From: an uncultured Cryomorphaceae bacterium
GTDB taxonomy: Bacteria; Bacteroidota; Bacteroidia; Flavobacteriales; Schleiferiaceae
Assembly (NCBI GenBank): GCA_937120475.1
Contig: CAKZJV010000007.1
Span: forward strand, 1,380,068 to 1,444,067
Direction: 5' to 3'
DNA length: 64,000 nucleotides
Position numbers and translations under genes: made by a program. The notes beneath the pieces are model-generated. The model was not told the origin of the DNA and did not search any database. It saw only the letters and a program-made list of their open reading frames with translations. This document shows positions 30,358-39,406 of the stretch, piece by piece. How positions within the stretch are numbered: the stretch's first letter is position 1; every line of letters begins with the position of its first letter.

Positions 30358-32673
30358 TTGAATGTGGAAGATTATTTAAAGCAGTTGAACCCGGCCCAAA
30401 GAGCGGCCGTGGAAGCAGTAAAAGGCCCGGTAATGGTAATTGCCGGGGCAGGATCGGGAAAAACGCGTGTACTAACCTATCGTATTGCCCACCTTATTGA
30501 TTACCACCAGGTAGATGCCTTCCAGGTACTCTCGCTCACCTTTACCAATAAGGCCGCGCGCGAGATGAAAGAGAGAATTGCACGTATTGTAGGGCCTTCC
30601 GAAGCCAAAAATCTTTGGATGGGTACTTTTCACAGCGTTTTTGCACGTATCCTGAGAGTGGAAAGCGACCGCCTGGGCTATCCCTCCAACTTCACCATTT
30701 ATGATACAGAGGACCAGGCCAAGGTGATCAATAACATTATTAAGGAGCAAAGCCTGGATAAGGAGATTTACAAACCGAAAAGTGTAGCGCGAAGGATCTC
30801 CGCTTTTAAGAATGCGCTTATTACCCCGGAAGAATACCAACGCTCCCCGGAATTACGCGAACAGGATGCAGCCGCACGTATGCCCCTGATGGGTGAAATA
30901 TTTGCCGCCTACAATGAGCGTTGCTTTCGTTCCGGTGCCATGGATTTTGACGATCTCCTGCTGAACACTTATATGTTACTGCGTAAATTCCCGGATGTAC
31001 TGGCCAAATACCAGGACCGCTTCCGCTATATTATGGTGGATGAGTACCAGGATACCAACCACGCCCAATATCTCATTGTAAAAGCCTTGGCTAATCGCTA
31101 TGGCAACATTTGTGTGGTAGGTGATGATGCCCAGAGTATTTACGCCTTCCGCGGGGCCAACATCAAAAACATCCTGAACTTCCAGCGGGATTATGAGGAT
31201 GTACAGGTTTTTAAACTCGAACAAAATTACCGCTCCTCCAAAACCATAGTAGGGGCCGCCAACAGCCTCATCAGCAAAAACAAAGACCAACTGCATAAAG
31301 AGGTATGGACCGATAATGACGCAGGGGAGCGCATCACCATCCACAAAACGGTGAGTGATAATGACGAGGGCAACTACGTAGCGCGGATGATCTTTGAAAA
31401 GCACATGACCAACCACCTGCCCTACGAATCATTTGCCATACTGTACCGCACCAATGCCCAATCACGGGCCATGGAGGATGCCTTGCGAAGAAAGAACATT
31501 CCCTATCGTATATACGGAGGCCTGTCCTTTTACCAACGTAAGGAGGTGAAAGACGTTTTGGCCTATTTCCGCCTTACCATTAACCCTAAAGATGAAGAAG
31601 CCTTCCGAAGGGTTGTCAACTATCCCAAACGGGGTATTGGTGATACCACCCTCGATAAACTTACCGTGGTAGCTAACCGCGAAGGTGTAAGTATATGGGA
31701 GGCTTGCCAAAACCCCATGCTATTGGAAAGTGCGGGCATCAACCGCCCAACCCAAACTAAACTACAGGATTTTGTAACCAAAATTGAAAGCTACCGGGTG
31801 TTAACCCAAAAGGGTGATGCTTTTGAAGTAGCCGGGCACATCGCCAAATCTTCCGGCCTTATCCGCGAGTTCAGTGAAGATAAAACGCCCGAAGGCGTAA
31901 GCCGCTATGAAAACATCGAAGAGTTGCTGAATTCAGTCAAGGAATTTACCGAGAATCAAAAAGAGATAGAGGACGGAAACCCTTCACTAGATGCTTTTAT
32001 GGAGGATGTGGCACTGATAACCGATGCCGATAAAGGCACTGAAGACGATAAGCACAAGGTTTCGCTCATGACTATCCACCTGGCCAAGGGTCTGGAATTT
32101 CCGGTGGTCTTTATTGTAGGCTTGGAAGAAAGCCTCTTCCCCTCTATGATGAGTATGGGTAGCCGGGCCGACCTGGAGGAGGAACGCAGGTTGTTTTACG
32201 TAGCTCTTACCCGGGCTGAAAAGGAGGCTTATCTCACCCATGCGCAGATGCGTTACCGCTGGGGTAAACTCATCGATTGTGAGCCGAGCCGTTTCCTGGA
32301 GGAAATAGACGAACGTTACCTCAACATTTTAACCCCCGACTTCAGTCCGTTTACCGGACCGGATACAAGCTTGCCTTCCCGGAGAAGGTCGGCAGAAAAT
32401 ACCGCCAGAAAGCCCAGAACCAGCCTCAGGCCTTCATCGGCCCCACCTAAAAATTTAAAACGGGTGCGTCCCACTCAAGAAAGTGAAGGCAACTTTGAAG
32501 CCCTCACCAATGTGGAGGTTGGCGAAAGGGTAAAACATCAGCGTTTCGGTATGGGTACCGTGAGTGATTTAGAAGGTTCGGGACCCAACAAAAAGGCGAT
32601 TATTGAGTTTGATAATGTTGGAGAAAAGAAATTATTACTCAAATTTGCTAAACTTGAACGCGTGAATGCGTAA
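30358..32673 (+). CDS. UvrD/PcrA-type superfamily 1 DNA helicase
   Basis: A 3'-5' helicase for repair and replication restart. Motifs in order: QxxA region LNPAQRAAVEAVKGP, Walker A AGAGSGKTRVLTYRI (about residues 31-45), Ia TFTNKAAREMKERI, Walker B VDEYQDTNHAQY, III VGDDAQSIYAFRGA, IV QNYRSS, V SLMTIHLAKGLEFPVVFIVG and VI RRLFYVALTRAE. After a basic linker the C-terminus has the Tudor-like PcrA domain (VGERVKHQRFGMGTVSDLEG). It has 771 residues. The start is TTG at 30358 (MNVEDYLKQLNP); a GTG at 30364 is the alternative, and no in-frame ATG is near. Confidence 0.95.
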   Translation: MNVEDYLKQLNPAQRAAVEAVKGPVMVIAGAGSGKTRVLTYRIAHLIDYHQVDAFQVLSLTFTNKAAREMKERIARIVGPSEAKNLWMGTFHSVFARILRVESDRLGYPSNFTIYDTEDQAKVINNIIKEQSLDKEIYKPKSVARRISAFKNALITPEEYQRSPELREQDAAARMPLMGEIFAAYNERCFRSGAMDFDDLLLNTYMLLRKFPDVLAKYQDRFRYIMVDEYQDTNHAQYLIVKALANRYGNICVVGDDAQSIYAFRGANIKNILNFQRDYEDVQVFKLEQNYRSSKTIVGAANSLISKNKDQLHKEVWTDNDAGERITIHKTVSDNDEGNYVARMIFEKHMTNHLPYESFAILYRTNAQSRAMEDALRRKNIPYRIYGGLSFYQRKEVKDVLAYFRLTINPKDEEAFRRVVNYPKRGIGDTTLDKLTVVANREGVSIWEACQNPMLLESAGINRPTQTKLQDFVTKIESYRVLTQKGDAFEVAGHIAKSSGLIREFSEDKTPEGVSRYENIEELLNSVKEFTENQKEIEDGNPSLDAFMEDVALITDADKGTEDDKHKVSLMTIHLAKGLEFPVVFIVGLEESLFPSMMSMGSRADLEEERRLFYVALTRAEKEAYLTHAQMRYRWGKLIDCEPSRFLEEIDERYLNILTPDFSPFTGPDTSLPSRRRSAENTARKPRTSLRPSSAPPKNLKRVRPTQESEGNFEALTNVEVGERVKHQRFGMGTVSDLEGSGPNKKAIIEFDNVGEKKLLLKFAKLERVNA

Positions 32674-32752
32674 AACTTAATTCAGTGGGAAGACCCACGT
32701 AAAAAGCACCTTTCGGCAGAACGACTTTCAAAAGGTGCGGCAGCAAAAATTT

Positions 32753-33382
32753 ATGGAATACAATACCAGCAGACCCCGGATGATCATACCAGAGTATGGG
32801 CGCAATGTGCAAAAAATGGTAGACCACCTGAGCACTATTGAAGACCGTACGGAACGCAATCAACAAACTCAGAACCTGATCGAAATTATTGGCAATTTAA
32901 ATCCACAGATCAGGGATGTGCCGGATTTTAAGCACAAGCTTTGGGATCACCTGTTTATCATGTCTGATTTTAAACTGGATGTGGATTCCCCCTTTCCCGT
33001 TCCTACCCCCGAATCATTGACCGAGCGCCCCGAACACGTGGAGTATCCGGCCCGCAGCCATGCCTACCGCCATTACGGCAACATTCTTAAAGGCATGGTT
33101 AAACACTGTGTAGGGCTGGAAGACGGTGAGTATAAAGAGCGCCTGGTGAACGCCATTGCCAACCACATGAAAAAAACCTATCTGCTTTGGAATAAGGATA
33201 CCGTTGATGATGAAGTAATCCTGAAGCAAATGCGCGACCTTTCCGATGGCCAATTGGACCTTTCCGGTGTTAGCCTCAGCGACAAGCAGGACCTGGTGAA
33301 AAATACCGGAGGAGGTAATCCCAACAAACGGGGCTCCAACTATAAAAACCGCAAACGGAAAAAATACAAGTCCAACAAATAA
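32753..33382 (+). CDS. DUF4290 family protein
   Basis: The ATG at 32753 (MEYNTSRPRMIIPEYGRNVQ) gives 209 residues. The pattern of this opening plus FKHKLWDHLFIMSDFKLDVD and YPARSHAYRHYGNILKGMVK is that of DUF4290, a Bacteroidota-restricted family of unknown function. The C-terminus is strongly basic (KRGSNYKNRKRKKYKSNK), which could bind nucleic acid or ribosomes; that is inference. It lies between uvrD and murA, 13 bases before murA. Confidence 0.85.
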   Translation: MEYNTSRPRMIIPEYGRNVQKMVDHLSTIEDRTERNQQTQNLIEIIGNLNPQIRDVPDFKHKLWDHLFIMSDFKLDVDSPFPVPTPESLTERPEHVEYPARSHAYRHYGNILKGMVKHCVGLEDGEYKERLVNAIANHMKKTYLLWNKDTVDDEVILKQMRDLSDGQLDLSGVSLSDKQDLVKNTGGGNPNKRGSNYKNRKRKKYKSNK

Positions 33383-33395
33383 AAATACTGCGCCA

Positions 33396-34703
33396 TTGGG
33401 AACCTTCCAGATTAAAGGCGGCCGAAAGCTAAAAGGTGAGATTACACCGCAGGGTGCTAAAAATGAGGCCCTTCAAATTATTTGCGCCACCCTCCTAACG
33501 CCCGAAAAAGTAACCATCAGTAACATCCCTGACATATTGGATGTAAACAAGCTGATCGATATTTTATCAGACCTGGGAGTAACCGTGCAGCGCAAAGGCC
33601 CGGGCAGCTATACCTTCCAGGCCGATGACCTCAACCTCGAATACCTGGAATCCGATCTTTTCAAGGAAAAAGGAGGCAGCCTACGGGGTTCTATAATGAT
33701 TGTAGGACCATTACTGGCCCGCTTCGGCAAAGGGTATATTCCTAAACCCGGAGGAGACAAAATAGGCCGGAGAAGGTTGGACACGCACTTCAGCGGTTTT
33801 CAAAACCTGGGGGCAACCTTCCGTTACGAACCGGGCGAATCCTTTTACGGGGTAGAAGCTAAAAAACTGAAAGGTACCTATATGTTGCTGGATGAAGCCT
33901 CCGTTACCGGTACCGCCAACATAGTAATGGCGGCAGCACTGGCCGAAGGCACCACCACCATTTATAACGCAGCCTGCGAACCCTACCTACAGCAGCTTTG
34001 CGATATGATCAACCGCATGGGGGGAAAGATATCCGGCATTGGCTCCAACCTGCTGACCATTGAAGGTGTAAAAGAATTAGAAGGCTGCGAACACCGGGTA
34101 TTACCGGATATGATTGAGATTGGCAGCTGGATTGGAATGGCCGCCATGACCAGCTCGGAAATCACCATTAAAAATGTGCAGTACGAGAAGCTGGGCGTTA
34201 TCCCCAACGTTTTCCGTAAAATGGGAATACAAATGGAACATCGCAACGATGACATTTACATTCCCGCCCAGGATCACTACGAAATTGAAAACTACATTGA
34301 CGGCTCTATACTTACCATTGCCGATGCGCCCTGGCCCGGTTTTACACCCGACCTTTTGAGTATAGCGTTGGTAGTAGCCACGCAGGCACGTGGAAGTGTA
34401 CTCATACACCAAAAGATGTTTGAAAGCCGTTTATTCTTTGTGGATAAGCTAATTGATATGGGCGCACAAATCATACTTTGTGACCCTCACCGTGCTACGG
34501 TAATTGGTCTGGACAAGCAAACTTCACTCCGCGCCACTACCATGACCAGCCCTGACATACGGGCCGGTATCTCCTTGCTGATTGCAGCCCTCAGTGCCGA
34601 AGGCATCAGTACCATCCACAACATTGAGCAAATAGACCGTGGCTATGAAAATATTGACGGTCGCCTAAAGGCCATTGGAGCAGAAATTATTAGATTAGAC
34701 TGA
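33396..34703 (+). CDS. murA: UDP-N-acetylglucosamine 1-carboxyvinyltransferase, Asp active-site variant
   Basis: First committed step of peptidoglycan synthesis, transferring enolpyruvate from PEP to UDP-GlcNAc. It starts at TTG (33396), giving MGTFQIKGGRKLKGEITPQG; no in-frame ATG lies after the DUF4290 stop. Lys22 in QGAKNEALQI is conserved. The loop that in E. coli reads PGGC-T-I-G-A-R-P with catalytic Cys115 here reads KPGGDKIGRRRLDTHFSG, so Asp121 replaces the cysteine alkylated by fosfomycin. Length is 435. It is probably co-transcribed with DUF4290. Confidence 0.96.
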   Translation: MGTFQIKGGRKLKGEITPQGAKNEALQIICATLLTPEKVTISNIPDILDVNKLIDILSDLGVTVQRKGPGSYTFQADDLNLEYLESDLFKEKGGSLRGSIMIVGPLLARFGKGYIPKPGGDKIGRRRLDTHFSGFQNLGATFRYEPGESFYGVEAKKLKGTYMLLDEASVTGTANIVMAAALAEGTTTIYNAACEPYLQQLCDMINRMGGKISGIGSNLLTIEGVKELEGCEHRVLPDMIEIGSWIGMAAMTSSEITIKNVQYEKLGVIPNVFRKMGIQMEHRNDDIYIPAQDHYEIENYIDGSILTIADAPWPGFTPDLLSIALVVATQARGSVLIHQKMFESRLFFVDKLIDMGAQIILCDPHRATVIGLDKQTSLRATTMTSPDIRAGISLLIAALSAEGISTIHNIEQIDRGYENIDGRLKAIGAEIIRLD

Positions 34704-34724
34704 TTTTTTGAAACCCTAAGTAGA

Positions 34725-35282
34725 ATGAAGATGTTTAAGAAACCCCTGTTTATAATCTTATGCGCAGGTATAGCCTTCGCAGGCCTGAGTTTTGTGGAAG
34801 ATTACCACGAAGGAGCCTCTATTGAGGAACAAGGTAAAATACTGAATATCGGTGACCCGGCTCCCGAGATATCCTTTCAGGACCCGGAAGGAAATATACG
34901 ATCGCTGAGCGACCTGCGCGGTAAAGTAGTACTGATTGATTTTTGGGCCAGTTGGTGCCGCCCCTGTCGCATGGAAAACCCCAACGTGGTGAAGGTTTAC
35001 GATAAATACAAGGATGCCAACTTCAAGCAGGCCGATGGCTTTGAAGTATTCAGTGTTTCACTGGATCGCAATAAGGCAGACTGGACCAGGGCCATTCAAC
35101 AGGATAACCTCAAGTGGGAAAACCACGTGAGTGACCTTAAATTCTGGCAGTCGGAAGCAGCCCGTACCTACAACGTAAACGGCATTCCTGCCACCTTTTT
35201 GGTGGATGCCAAGGGGATTATCATCGCCAAAAACCTCCGTGGCAGAACCCTGGAAAGCACCCTGGACAAACTTACCGAGTAA
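34725..35282 (+). CDS. TlpA/thioredoxin-like exported oxidoreductase
   Basis: The N-terminal signal segment (MKMFKKPLFIILCAGIAFAG) is followed by a thioredoxin fold of the AhpC/TSA-TlpA kind: IGDPAPEISFQDPEGNIRSL, the redox motif FWASWCRPCRMENPNV (WCRPC) and the cis-Pro region VNGIPATFLVDAKGIIIAKN. It is expected in the periplasm or anchored there, acting in thiol reduction. It has 185 residues. It begins 21 bases after murA and ends at a strong terminator. Confidence 0.88.
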   Translation: MKMFKKPLFIILCAGIAFAGLSFVEDYHEGASIEEQGKILNIGDPAPEISFQDPEGNIRSLSDLRGKVVLIDFWASWCRPCRMENPNVVKVYDKYKDANFKQADGFEVFSVSLDRNKADWTRAIQQDNLKWENHVSDLKFWQSEAARTYNVNGIPATFLVDAKGIIIAKNLRGRTLESTLDKLTE

Positions 35283-35302
35283 TTGCTCTGAAAATATTTT
35301 AT

Positions 35303-35335
35303 AAAGCACCGGCTTTGAAAGCCGGTGCTTTTTTT
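35303..35335 (+). terminator. Terminator after the TlpA-like gene
   Basis: AAAGCACCGGC (35303-35313) pairs with GCCGGTGCTTT (35321-35331) around a 7-base TTTGAAA loop that can itself partly pair. Seven T (35329-35335) follow. It closes the murA/TlpA unit. Confidence 0.9.
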
Positions 35336-35344
35336 ATGTCACAA

Positions 35345-35366
35345 TGACACTTACAATCGAGTGGCA
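35345..35366. promoter_or_regulatory. Imperfect inverted repeat upstream of grpE, possible heat-shock operator
   Basis: TGACACT (35345-35351) and AGTGGCA (35360-35366) are inverted with one mismatch around an 8-base spacer. A second small repeat, TGTCACAATGACA (35337-35349), overlaps it. The arms recall CIRCE (CACT...GAGTG), but spacing and outer bases do not fit, so HrcA control is only a possibility. The grpE ATG is about 40 bases downstream. Confidence 0.3.
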
Positions 35367-35408
35367 AGGGATTTGAGTTCCCTTCATGCCTAAAAAAACT
35401 TTTTTTCA

Positions 35409-35975
35409 ATGGGTAAGAAAAACCATAAAGAAGCTACTGAACAGGATGTAATGGAGAACGACCAGACTCCAAACCAGGCAGAAGGTACGACTGAGGATAG
35501 CAAGGGCGAGAAAAGCCCCGAAAAAGAGATGGTAGATCCGGTTGAAAAATTAGAAACGGACCTGGCCAATCTCAAAGATCAACACCTCCGTTTATTTGCC
35601 GATTTTGAAAACTACAAGAAAAGAACTTCAAGGGAACGTTCTGAACTCTATAGCACGGCCAATCAGGAATTGATGGATGCCCTATTGCCTATACTGGACG
35701 ATTTTCAAAGGGCCATGAAAAACCTGGAAGGCAACGAAGCCCAGGGCGGCATACAGTTAATCTTTTCCAAACTGGAAAATACCTTGAGAAACAAAGGCTT
35801 GAAGCCGATGGAGAACTCCACCGGTAAAGAGTTTGACGTAGATACCATGGAGGCGGTTACCCGCATTCCGGCCCCCTCGGAAGAGCTGAAGGGCAAGGTG
35901 GTAGATGAAATTGAGCGTGGCTATATGCTGGGCAACAAAATATTGCGCTACTCCAAAGTAGTGGTAGGCGAATAA
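35409..35975 (+). CDS. grpE: Nucleotide exchange factor GrpE
   Basis: Releases ADP from DnaK. The N-terminal 45 residues are acidic and disordered. The long helix region has LKDQHLRLFADFENYKKRTS and the head domain has AVTRIPAPSEELKGKVVDEI with ERGYMLGNKILRYSKVVVGE. It has 188 residues. It is followed by dnaJ after 9 bases; dnaK is not in the window. Confidence 0.97.
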   Translation: MGKKNHKEATEQDVMENDQTPNQAEGTTEDSKGEKSPEKEMVDPVEKLETDLANLKDQHLRLFADFENYKKRTSRERSELYSTANQELMDALLPILDDFQRAMKNLEGNEAQGGIQLIFSKLENTLRNKGLKPMENSTGKEFDVDTMEAVTRIPAPSEELKGKVVDEIERGYMLGNKILRYSKVVVGE

Positions 35976-35984
35976 ATCCGAAAC

Positions 35985-37118
35985 ATGGCAAAAAGAGATT
36001 ACTACGAAATACTAGGAATAGAAAAGAAAGCCACGGCCGAGGAAATTAAAAAAGCCTACCGGAAAATGGCCATTAAATATCATCCTGACAAAAACCCGGA
36101 TGACAAGGAAGCCGAGGCCAAGTTTAAGGAAGCAGCGGAAGCTTATGAAGTTTTAAGTAATGCTGAAAAGCGCCAACGTTATGACCAGTTCGGGCATGCC
36201 GGAGTTGGCGGTGCAGCCGGTGGCAGCGGTGGCTTTGGCGGAGGCATGAATATGGAAGATATCTTCGAGCAGTTCGGGGATATTTTTGGTGGTGCCTTTG
36301 GCGGAGGCGGAGGTTTCGGTGGCTTTGGCGGTAACCGTGGTGGTGGCCGCGTATTTAAAGGCAGCAACCTTCGCGTTAGGGTAAAACTGAACCTCGAAGA
36401 AATTGCACGTGGCGTAGAAAAGAAATTGAAGATCAGGCGACAAGCACCGGCTGACGGGGTAAGCTTTAAAACCTGTTCTACCTGCCAGGGAAGTGGACAA
36501 ACCTACCGCGTAACCAACACCATACTGGGACAGATGCGAACCAGCACCACCTGCCCCACCTGCAGCGGATTGGGTAAAGCCATTGATAAGAAACCGGCCG
36601 GGGCCGATGAATATGGCATGATCCGTAAGGAAGAAACCGTTTCCATAAAAATACCACCCGGTGTAGTGGACGGTATGCAACTGAAAGTTTCAGGAAAAGG
36701 AAATGCCGGACCGATGGACGGTGTAAACGGTGACCTGATTGTAGTCATTGAAGAGCTTCCGCACGAAGACTTGCAAAGGGAGAACAACAACCTGCATTAC
36801 GACCTGCATGTAAGTTTTCCCGATGCCGTTTTAGGTGCCAAAGTGGATATTCCTACCCTTAATGGCAAAGCCCGTATAAAAATAGATCCCGGCACCCAAT
36901 CCGGTAAAATACTGCGCCTGCGCAACAAAGGCCTGCCCAGTATTGAGGGTTATGGCACCGGTGATATTTTAGTGCATGTTAACGTTTGGACGCCTAAAGA
37001 CTTGAGCAACGAGCAAAAGAAGATTTTCGAAGATATGCGTGACGACCCCAATTTTAAGCCGCAACCCGGCCGCGGGGAAAAATCATTCTTCGATAAAGTA
37101 AAGGAAATGTTCTCCTGA
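35985..37118 (+). CDS. dnaJ: Co-chaperone DnaJ with only one zinc centre
   Basis: Stimulates DnaK ATPase and delivers substrates. The J domain has HPD at residues 33-35 ([13 protein letters not shown]). A Gly/Phe-rich linker (about 71-122) follows, then the client-binding domain. Of the four CxxCxGxG repeats usual in type I DnaJ, only CSTCQGSG and CPTCSGLG remain. The first and fourth, which make the other zinc site, are replaced by [14 protein letters not shown] and [11 protein letters not shown]. From memory, flavobacterial DnaJ proteins share this form. Length 377 is normal. Confidence 0.96.
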   Translation: MAKRDYYEILGIEKKATAEEIKKAYRKMAIKYHPDKNPDDKEAEAKFKEAAEAYEVLSNAEKRQRYDQFGHAGVGGAAGGSGGFGGGMNMEDIFEQFGDIFGGAFGGGGGFGGFGGNRGGGRVFKGSNLRVRVKLNLEEIARGVEKKLKIRRQAPADGVSFKTCSTCQGSGQTYRVTNTILGQMRTSTTCPTCSGLGKAIDKKPAGADEYGMIRKEETVSIKIPPGVVDGMQLKVSGKGNAGPMDGVNGDLIVVIEELPHEDLQRENNNLHYDLHVSFPDAVLGAKVDIPTLNGKARIKIDPGTQSGKILRLRNKGLPSIEGYGTGDILVHVNVWTPKDLSNEQKKIFEDMRDDPNFKPQPGRGEKSFFDKVKEMFS

Positions 37119-37189
37119 TCCGAAAGCTCCTGACCGGAACTACTTTATTTAACGGTCATATTTTTAAATTCGAGGCGTAATTCGTTTAT

Positions 37190-38098
37190 ATGTCTTCGCT
37201 TTCCATCCAAAATGTTTCAAAGTTTTACGGTGACCATACGGCATTAAATAAAGTTTCGCTGGAAATACCCCAGTGTAGCGTATTTGGATTGCTGGGGCCC
37301 AATGGGGCCGGTAAAACATCGCTCATCCGTATCATTAACCATATTACCGCCCCCGATGAAGGTGAAATACGGATTGATGGGCAAAAGCTAAAACCAGCGC
37401 ACACTGCCAATATCGGCTACCTGCCGGAGGAAAGGGGATTATACCCCAAAATGAAAGCCGGTGAACAGGTAATTTACCTGGCACGCCTTAAAGGGCTCTC
37501 CAAAACAGAAGCTACCCAACGAGCCAAAGCCTGGTTCCAACGTTTTGAGATGAAGGAATGGTGGAACAAAAATGTAGAGGAACTCAGTAAGGGTATGGCA
37601 CAAAAAGTACAGTTTGTAGCTACCATAATCCATCGGCCCAAACTGCTGATTTTCGATGAACCTTTTACCGGTTTCGACCCGATAAACACCAACCTTATCA
37701 AATCTGAGATACTGAAGCTGCGGGAAGAAGGAGCTACCGTCATTTTCTCCACCCATCGCATGGAATCGGTGGAAGAGATTTGTGATCGTATTGCCCTCAT
37801 CAATAAAGCTCAAAAAATACTGGAAGGGCCCCTGAAAGGTATTCAGCAGGAATATAAATCCAATATTTACCAGCTTGAACTAATCAATACGCAAAGTGAA
37901 CCGCCAGAGCTTCCAGCCGGTGCCGAACTTTTGGAAAGCAAAAGAGAAGATAATAGCTGGCACTTACAGGTGCGCTTGCAGCAAGACGAACCGAACCGGT
38001 TGCTGCAAAAAATGATGACCCAGGGAAACCTTGTTCTTTTCAAGGAACAGATACCCAGCCTCAATACCATCTTTATCCAAAAAGTTTCGTCCTTATGA
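37190..38098 (+). CDS. ABC transporter ATP-binding protein, NatA-like
   Basis: Walker A is LLGPNGAGKTSLIRI (about residues 36-50), the signature is VEELSKGMAQKVQ, Walker B is LLIFDEPFTGFDP and the H-loop is IFSTHRME. After about residue 220 there is a DUF4162-like C-terminal region. It has 302 residues. It overlaps the permease start by four bases (ATGA), so both should form one exporter of the Na+/ABC-2 type. The substrate cannot be told from sequence. Confidence 0.92.
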   Translation: MSSLSIQNVSKFYGDHTALNKVSLEIPQCSVFGLLGPNGAGKTSLIRIINHITAPDEGEIRIDGQKLKPAHTANIGYLPEERGLYPKMKAGEQVIYLARLKGLSKTEATQRAKAWFQRFEMKEWWNKNVEELSKGMAQKVQFVATIIHRPKLLIFDEPFTGFDPINTNLIKSEILKLREEGATVIFSTHRMESVEEICDRIALINKAQKILEGPLKGIQQEYKSNIYQLELINTQSEPPELPAGAELLESKREDNSWHLQVRLQQDEPNRLLQKMMTQGNLVLFKEQIPSLNTIFIQKVSSL

Positions 38099-39405
38099 GT
38101 TCCAAAATAGCCCTCATTATCCAGCGGGAATTCATAAACCGGGTTCGCAAAAAAAGCTTTTTGATCATGACCATACTCGGGCCCATACTTTCAGCGGCCC
38201 TCTTTATACTGCCGGCCTATTTTGCCACCCTGCCCGATGAGGAAAGAGTGGTGGTGGTTTTAGACGAACCGGTGTTAATGGACTTTGACAAAGGCAAGGA
38301 AAACCTCAAATTCAATTACCTGGACCCGCGTAAGTTCGACCTAGAGGATGCCCGCAGGTTCTATGAAAAAAGCGGACATTATGCCTTCCTCTACATACCC
38401 CCCGGTGGCTCCAATATGGACCCCGATTTTATTACTCAAAACATTGTTTTGTATTCAATGGGTGACATCAATTTTTCTGCGGAAGGCTATATTGAAGATC
38501 TCCTTGAAAAATACATCCAAAAGGAAAAGCTGAAAAGCCAGGGTGTTGACCCCGAAGTGCTGGCCCGTACGCAAACCAAAGTAGATATCCGCACCATAAA
38601 TATTGAGGAAGGAACCGAAAAAGAAAGTCTCACCCCGGTAAAAATGGGTATCGGTTACATTGCCGGTTTCCTTATTTACCTGTTTGTGTTTATTTATGGC
38701 GCGCAGATTATGCGTGGGGTGATTGAAGAAAAGACCAGCCGAATTGTTGAAGTCATGATCTCCTCCGTAAAACCTTTCGAGCTGATGTTCGGCAAAATAA
38801 TCGGGCTGGCTTCGGTCGCCCTGCTTCAATTCCTGATATGGCTGGTGTTTGGTATAGCCCTCTACTTTGTAGCGGCCACTTTTATATTAGGCGATGCCCT
38901 CGAAGCTTCCAAAGTAGCTGCACCAGGTTACGCCCCTGACCAGGATCTGGCCCTCCAAATTATGAATACCATTGGCCAGATAGACTTTCCCTACATCATC
39001 GGATGCTTCCTGTTTTTTTTCATGTTCGGCTATTTGCTCTATGCCGCTCTCTTTGCCGCCATCGGATCGGCTGTGGACAAGGAGTCGGATACGCAACAGT
39101 TTATGTTCCCGGTATCACTACCTCTTATTGCTTCCATTATAGTATTGATTAGGGCTTTGGATAATCCTGATGGCAGCATAGCCTTTTGGTTTTCCATAAT
39201 TCCCTTTACCTCTCCCATTGTTATGATGGCCCGCATTCCTTTTAGTGTACCCTGGTGGGAGTTAGCCCTTTCTATGGTACTTTTGGTGGGTGCTTTTTTA
39301 GTTATGACCTGGCTGGCCGGGCGCATTTACCGCACCGGTATTTTGATGTACGGCAAAAAACCCCGCTTAAAGGAAATCTTAAAATGGATTACTTACCGAC
39401 ACTGA
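38095..39405 (+). CDS. ABC-2 type permease, NatB-like
   Basis: One N-terminal membrane segment (FLIMTILGPILSAALFILPA) is followed by an extracytoplasmic domain of about 140 residues. Five or six further membrane segments start near IGYIAGFLIYLFVFIYGAQI; the motif GVIEEKTSRIVEVMISSVKP-F-E-L is typical of ABC-2 permeases. It has 436 residues. It overlaps the ATPase gene upstream, and the mscS gene starts one base after its stop. Confidence 0.9.
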   Translation: MSSKIALIIQREFINRVRKKSFLIMTILGPILSAALFILPAYFATLPDEERVVVVLDEPVLMDFDKGKENLKFNYLDPRKFDLEDARRFYEKSGHYAFLYIPPGGSNMDPDFITQNIVLYSMGDINFSAEGYIEDLLEKYIQKEKLKSQGVDPEVLARTQTKVDIRTINIEEGTEKESLTPVKMGIGYIAGFLIYLFVFIYGAQIMRGVIEEKTSRIVEVMISSVKPFELMFGKIIGLASVALLQFLIWLVFGIALYFVAATFILGDALEASKVAAPGYAPDQDLALQIMNTIGQIDFPYIIGCFLFFFMFGYLLYAALFAAIGSAVDKESDTQQFMFPVSLPLIASIIVLIRALDNPDGSIAFWFSIIPFTSPIVMMARIPFSVPWWELALSMVLLVGAFLVMTWLAGRIYRTGILMYGKKPRLKEILKWITYRH

Positions 39406-39406
39406 T

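Noticed and set aside
32706-32738. Hairpin GCACCTTT...AAAGGTGC between uvrD and the DUF4290 gene
   Set aside because: The loop is 17 bases, the stem is AT-containing and there is no T-run, so neither a terminator nor a clear regulatory structure is supported.
35345-35366. CIRCE element for HrcA upstream of grpE
   Set aside because: The spacing between CACT and AGTG is 8 instead of 11 bases and the outer positions do not match, so only a generic inverted repeat is listed.
36153-36680. Minus-strand ORF of 175 codons inside dnaJ
   Set aside because: Low-complexity Ala/Thr-rich translation produced by the Gly/Phe-rich linker of DnaJ read backwards.
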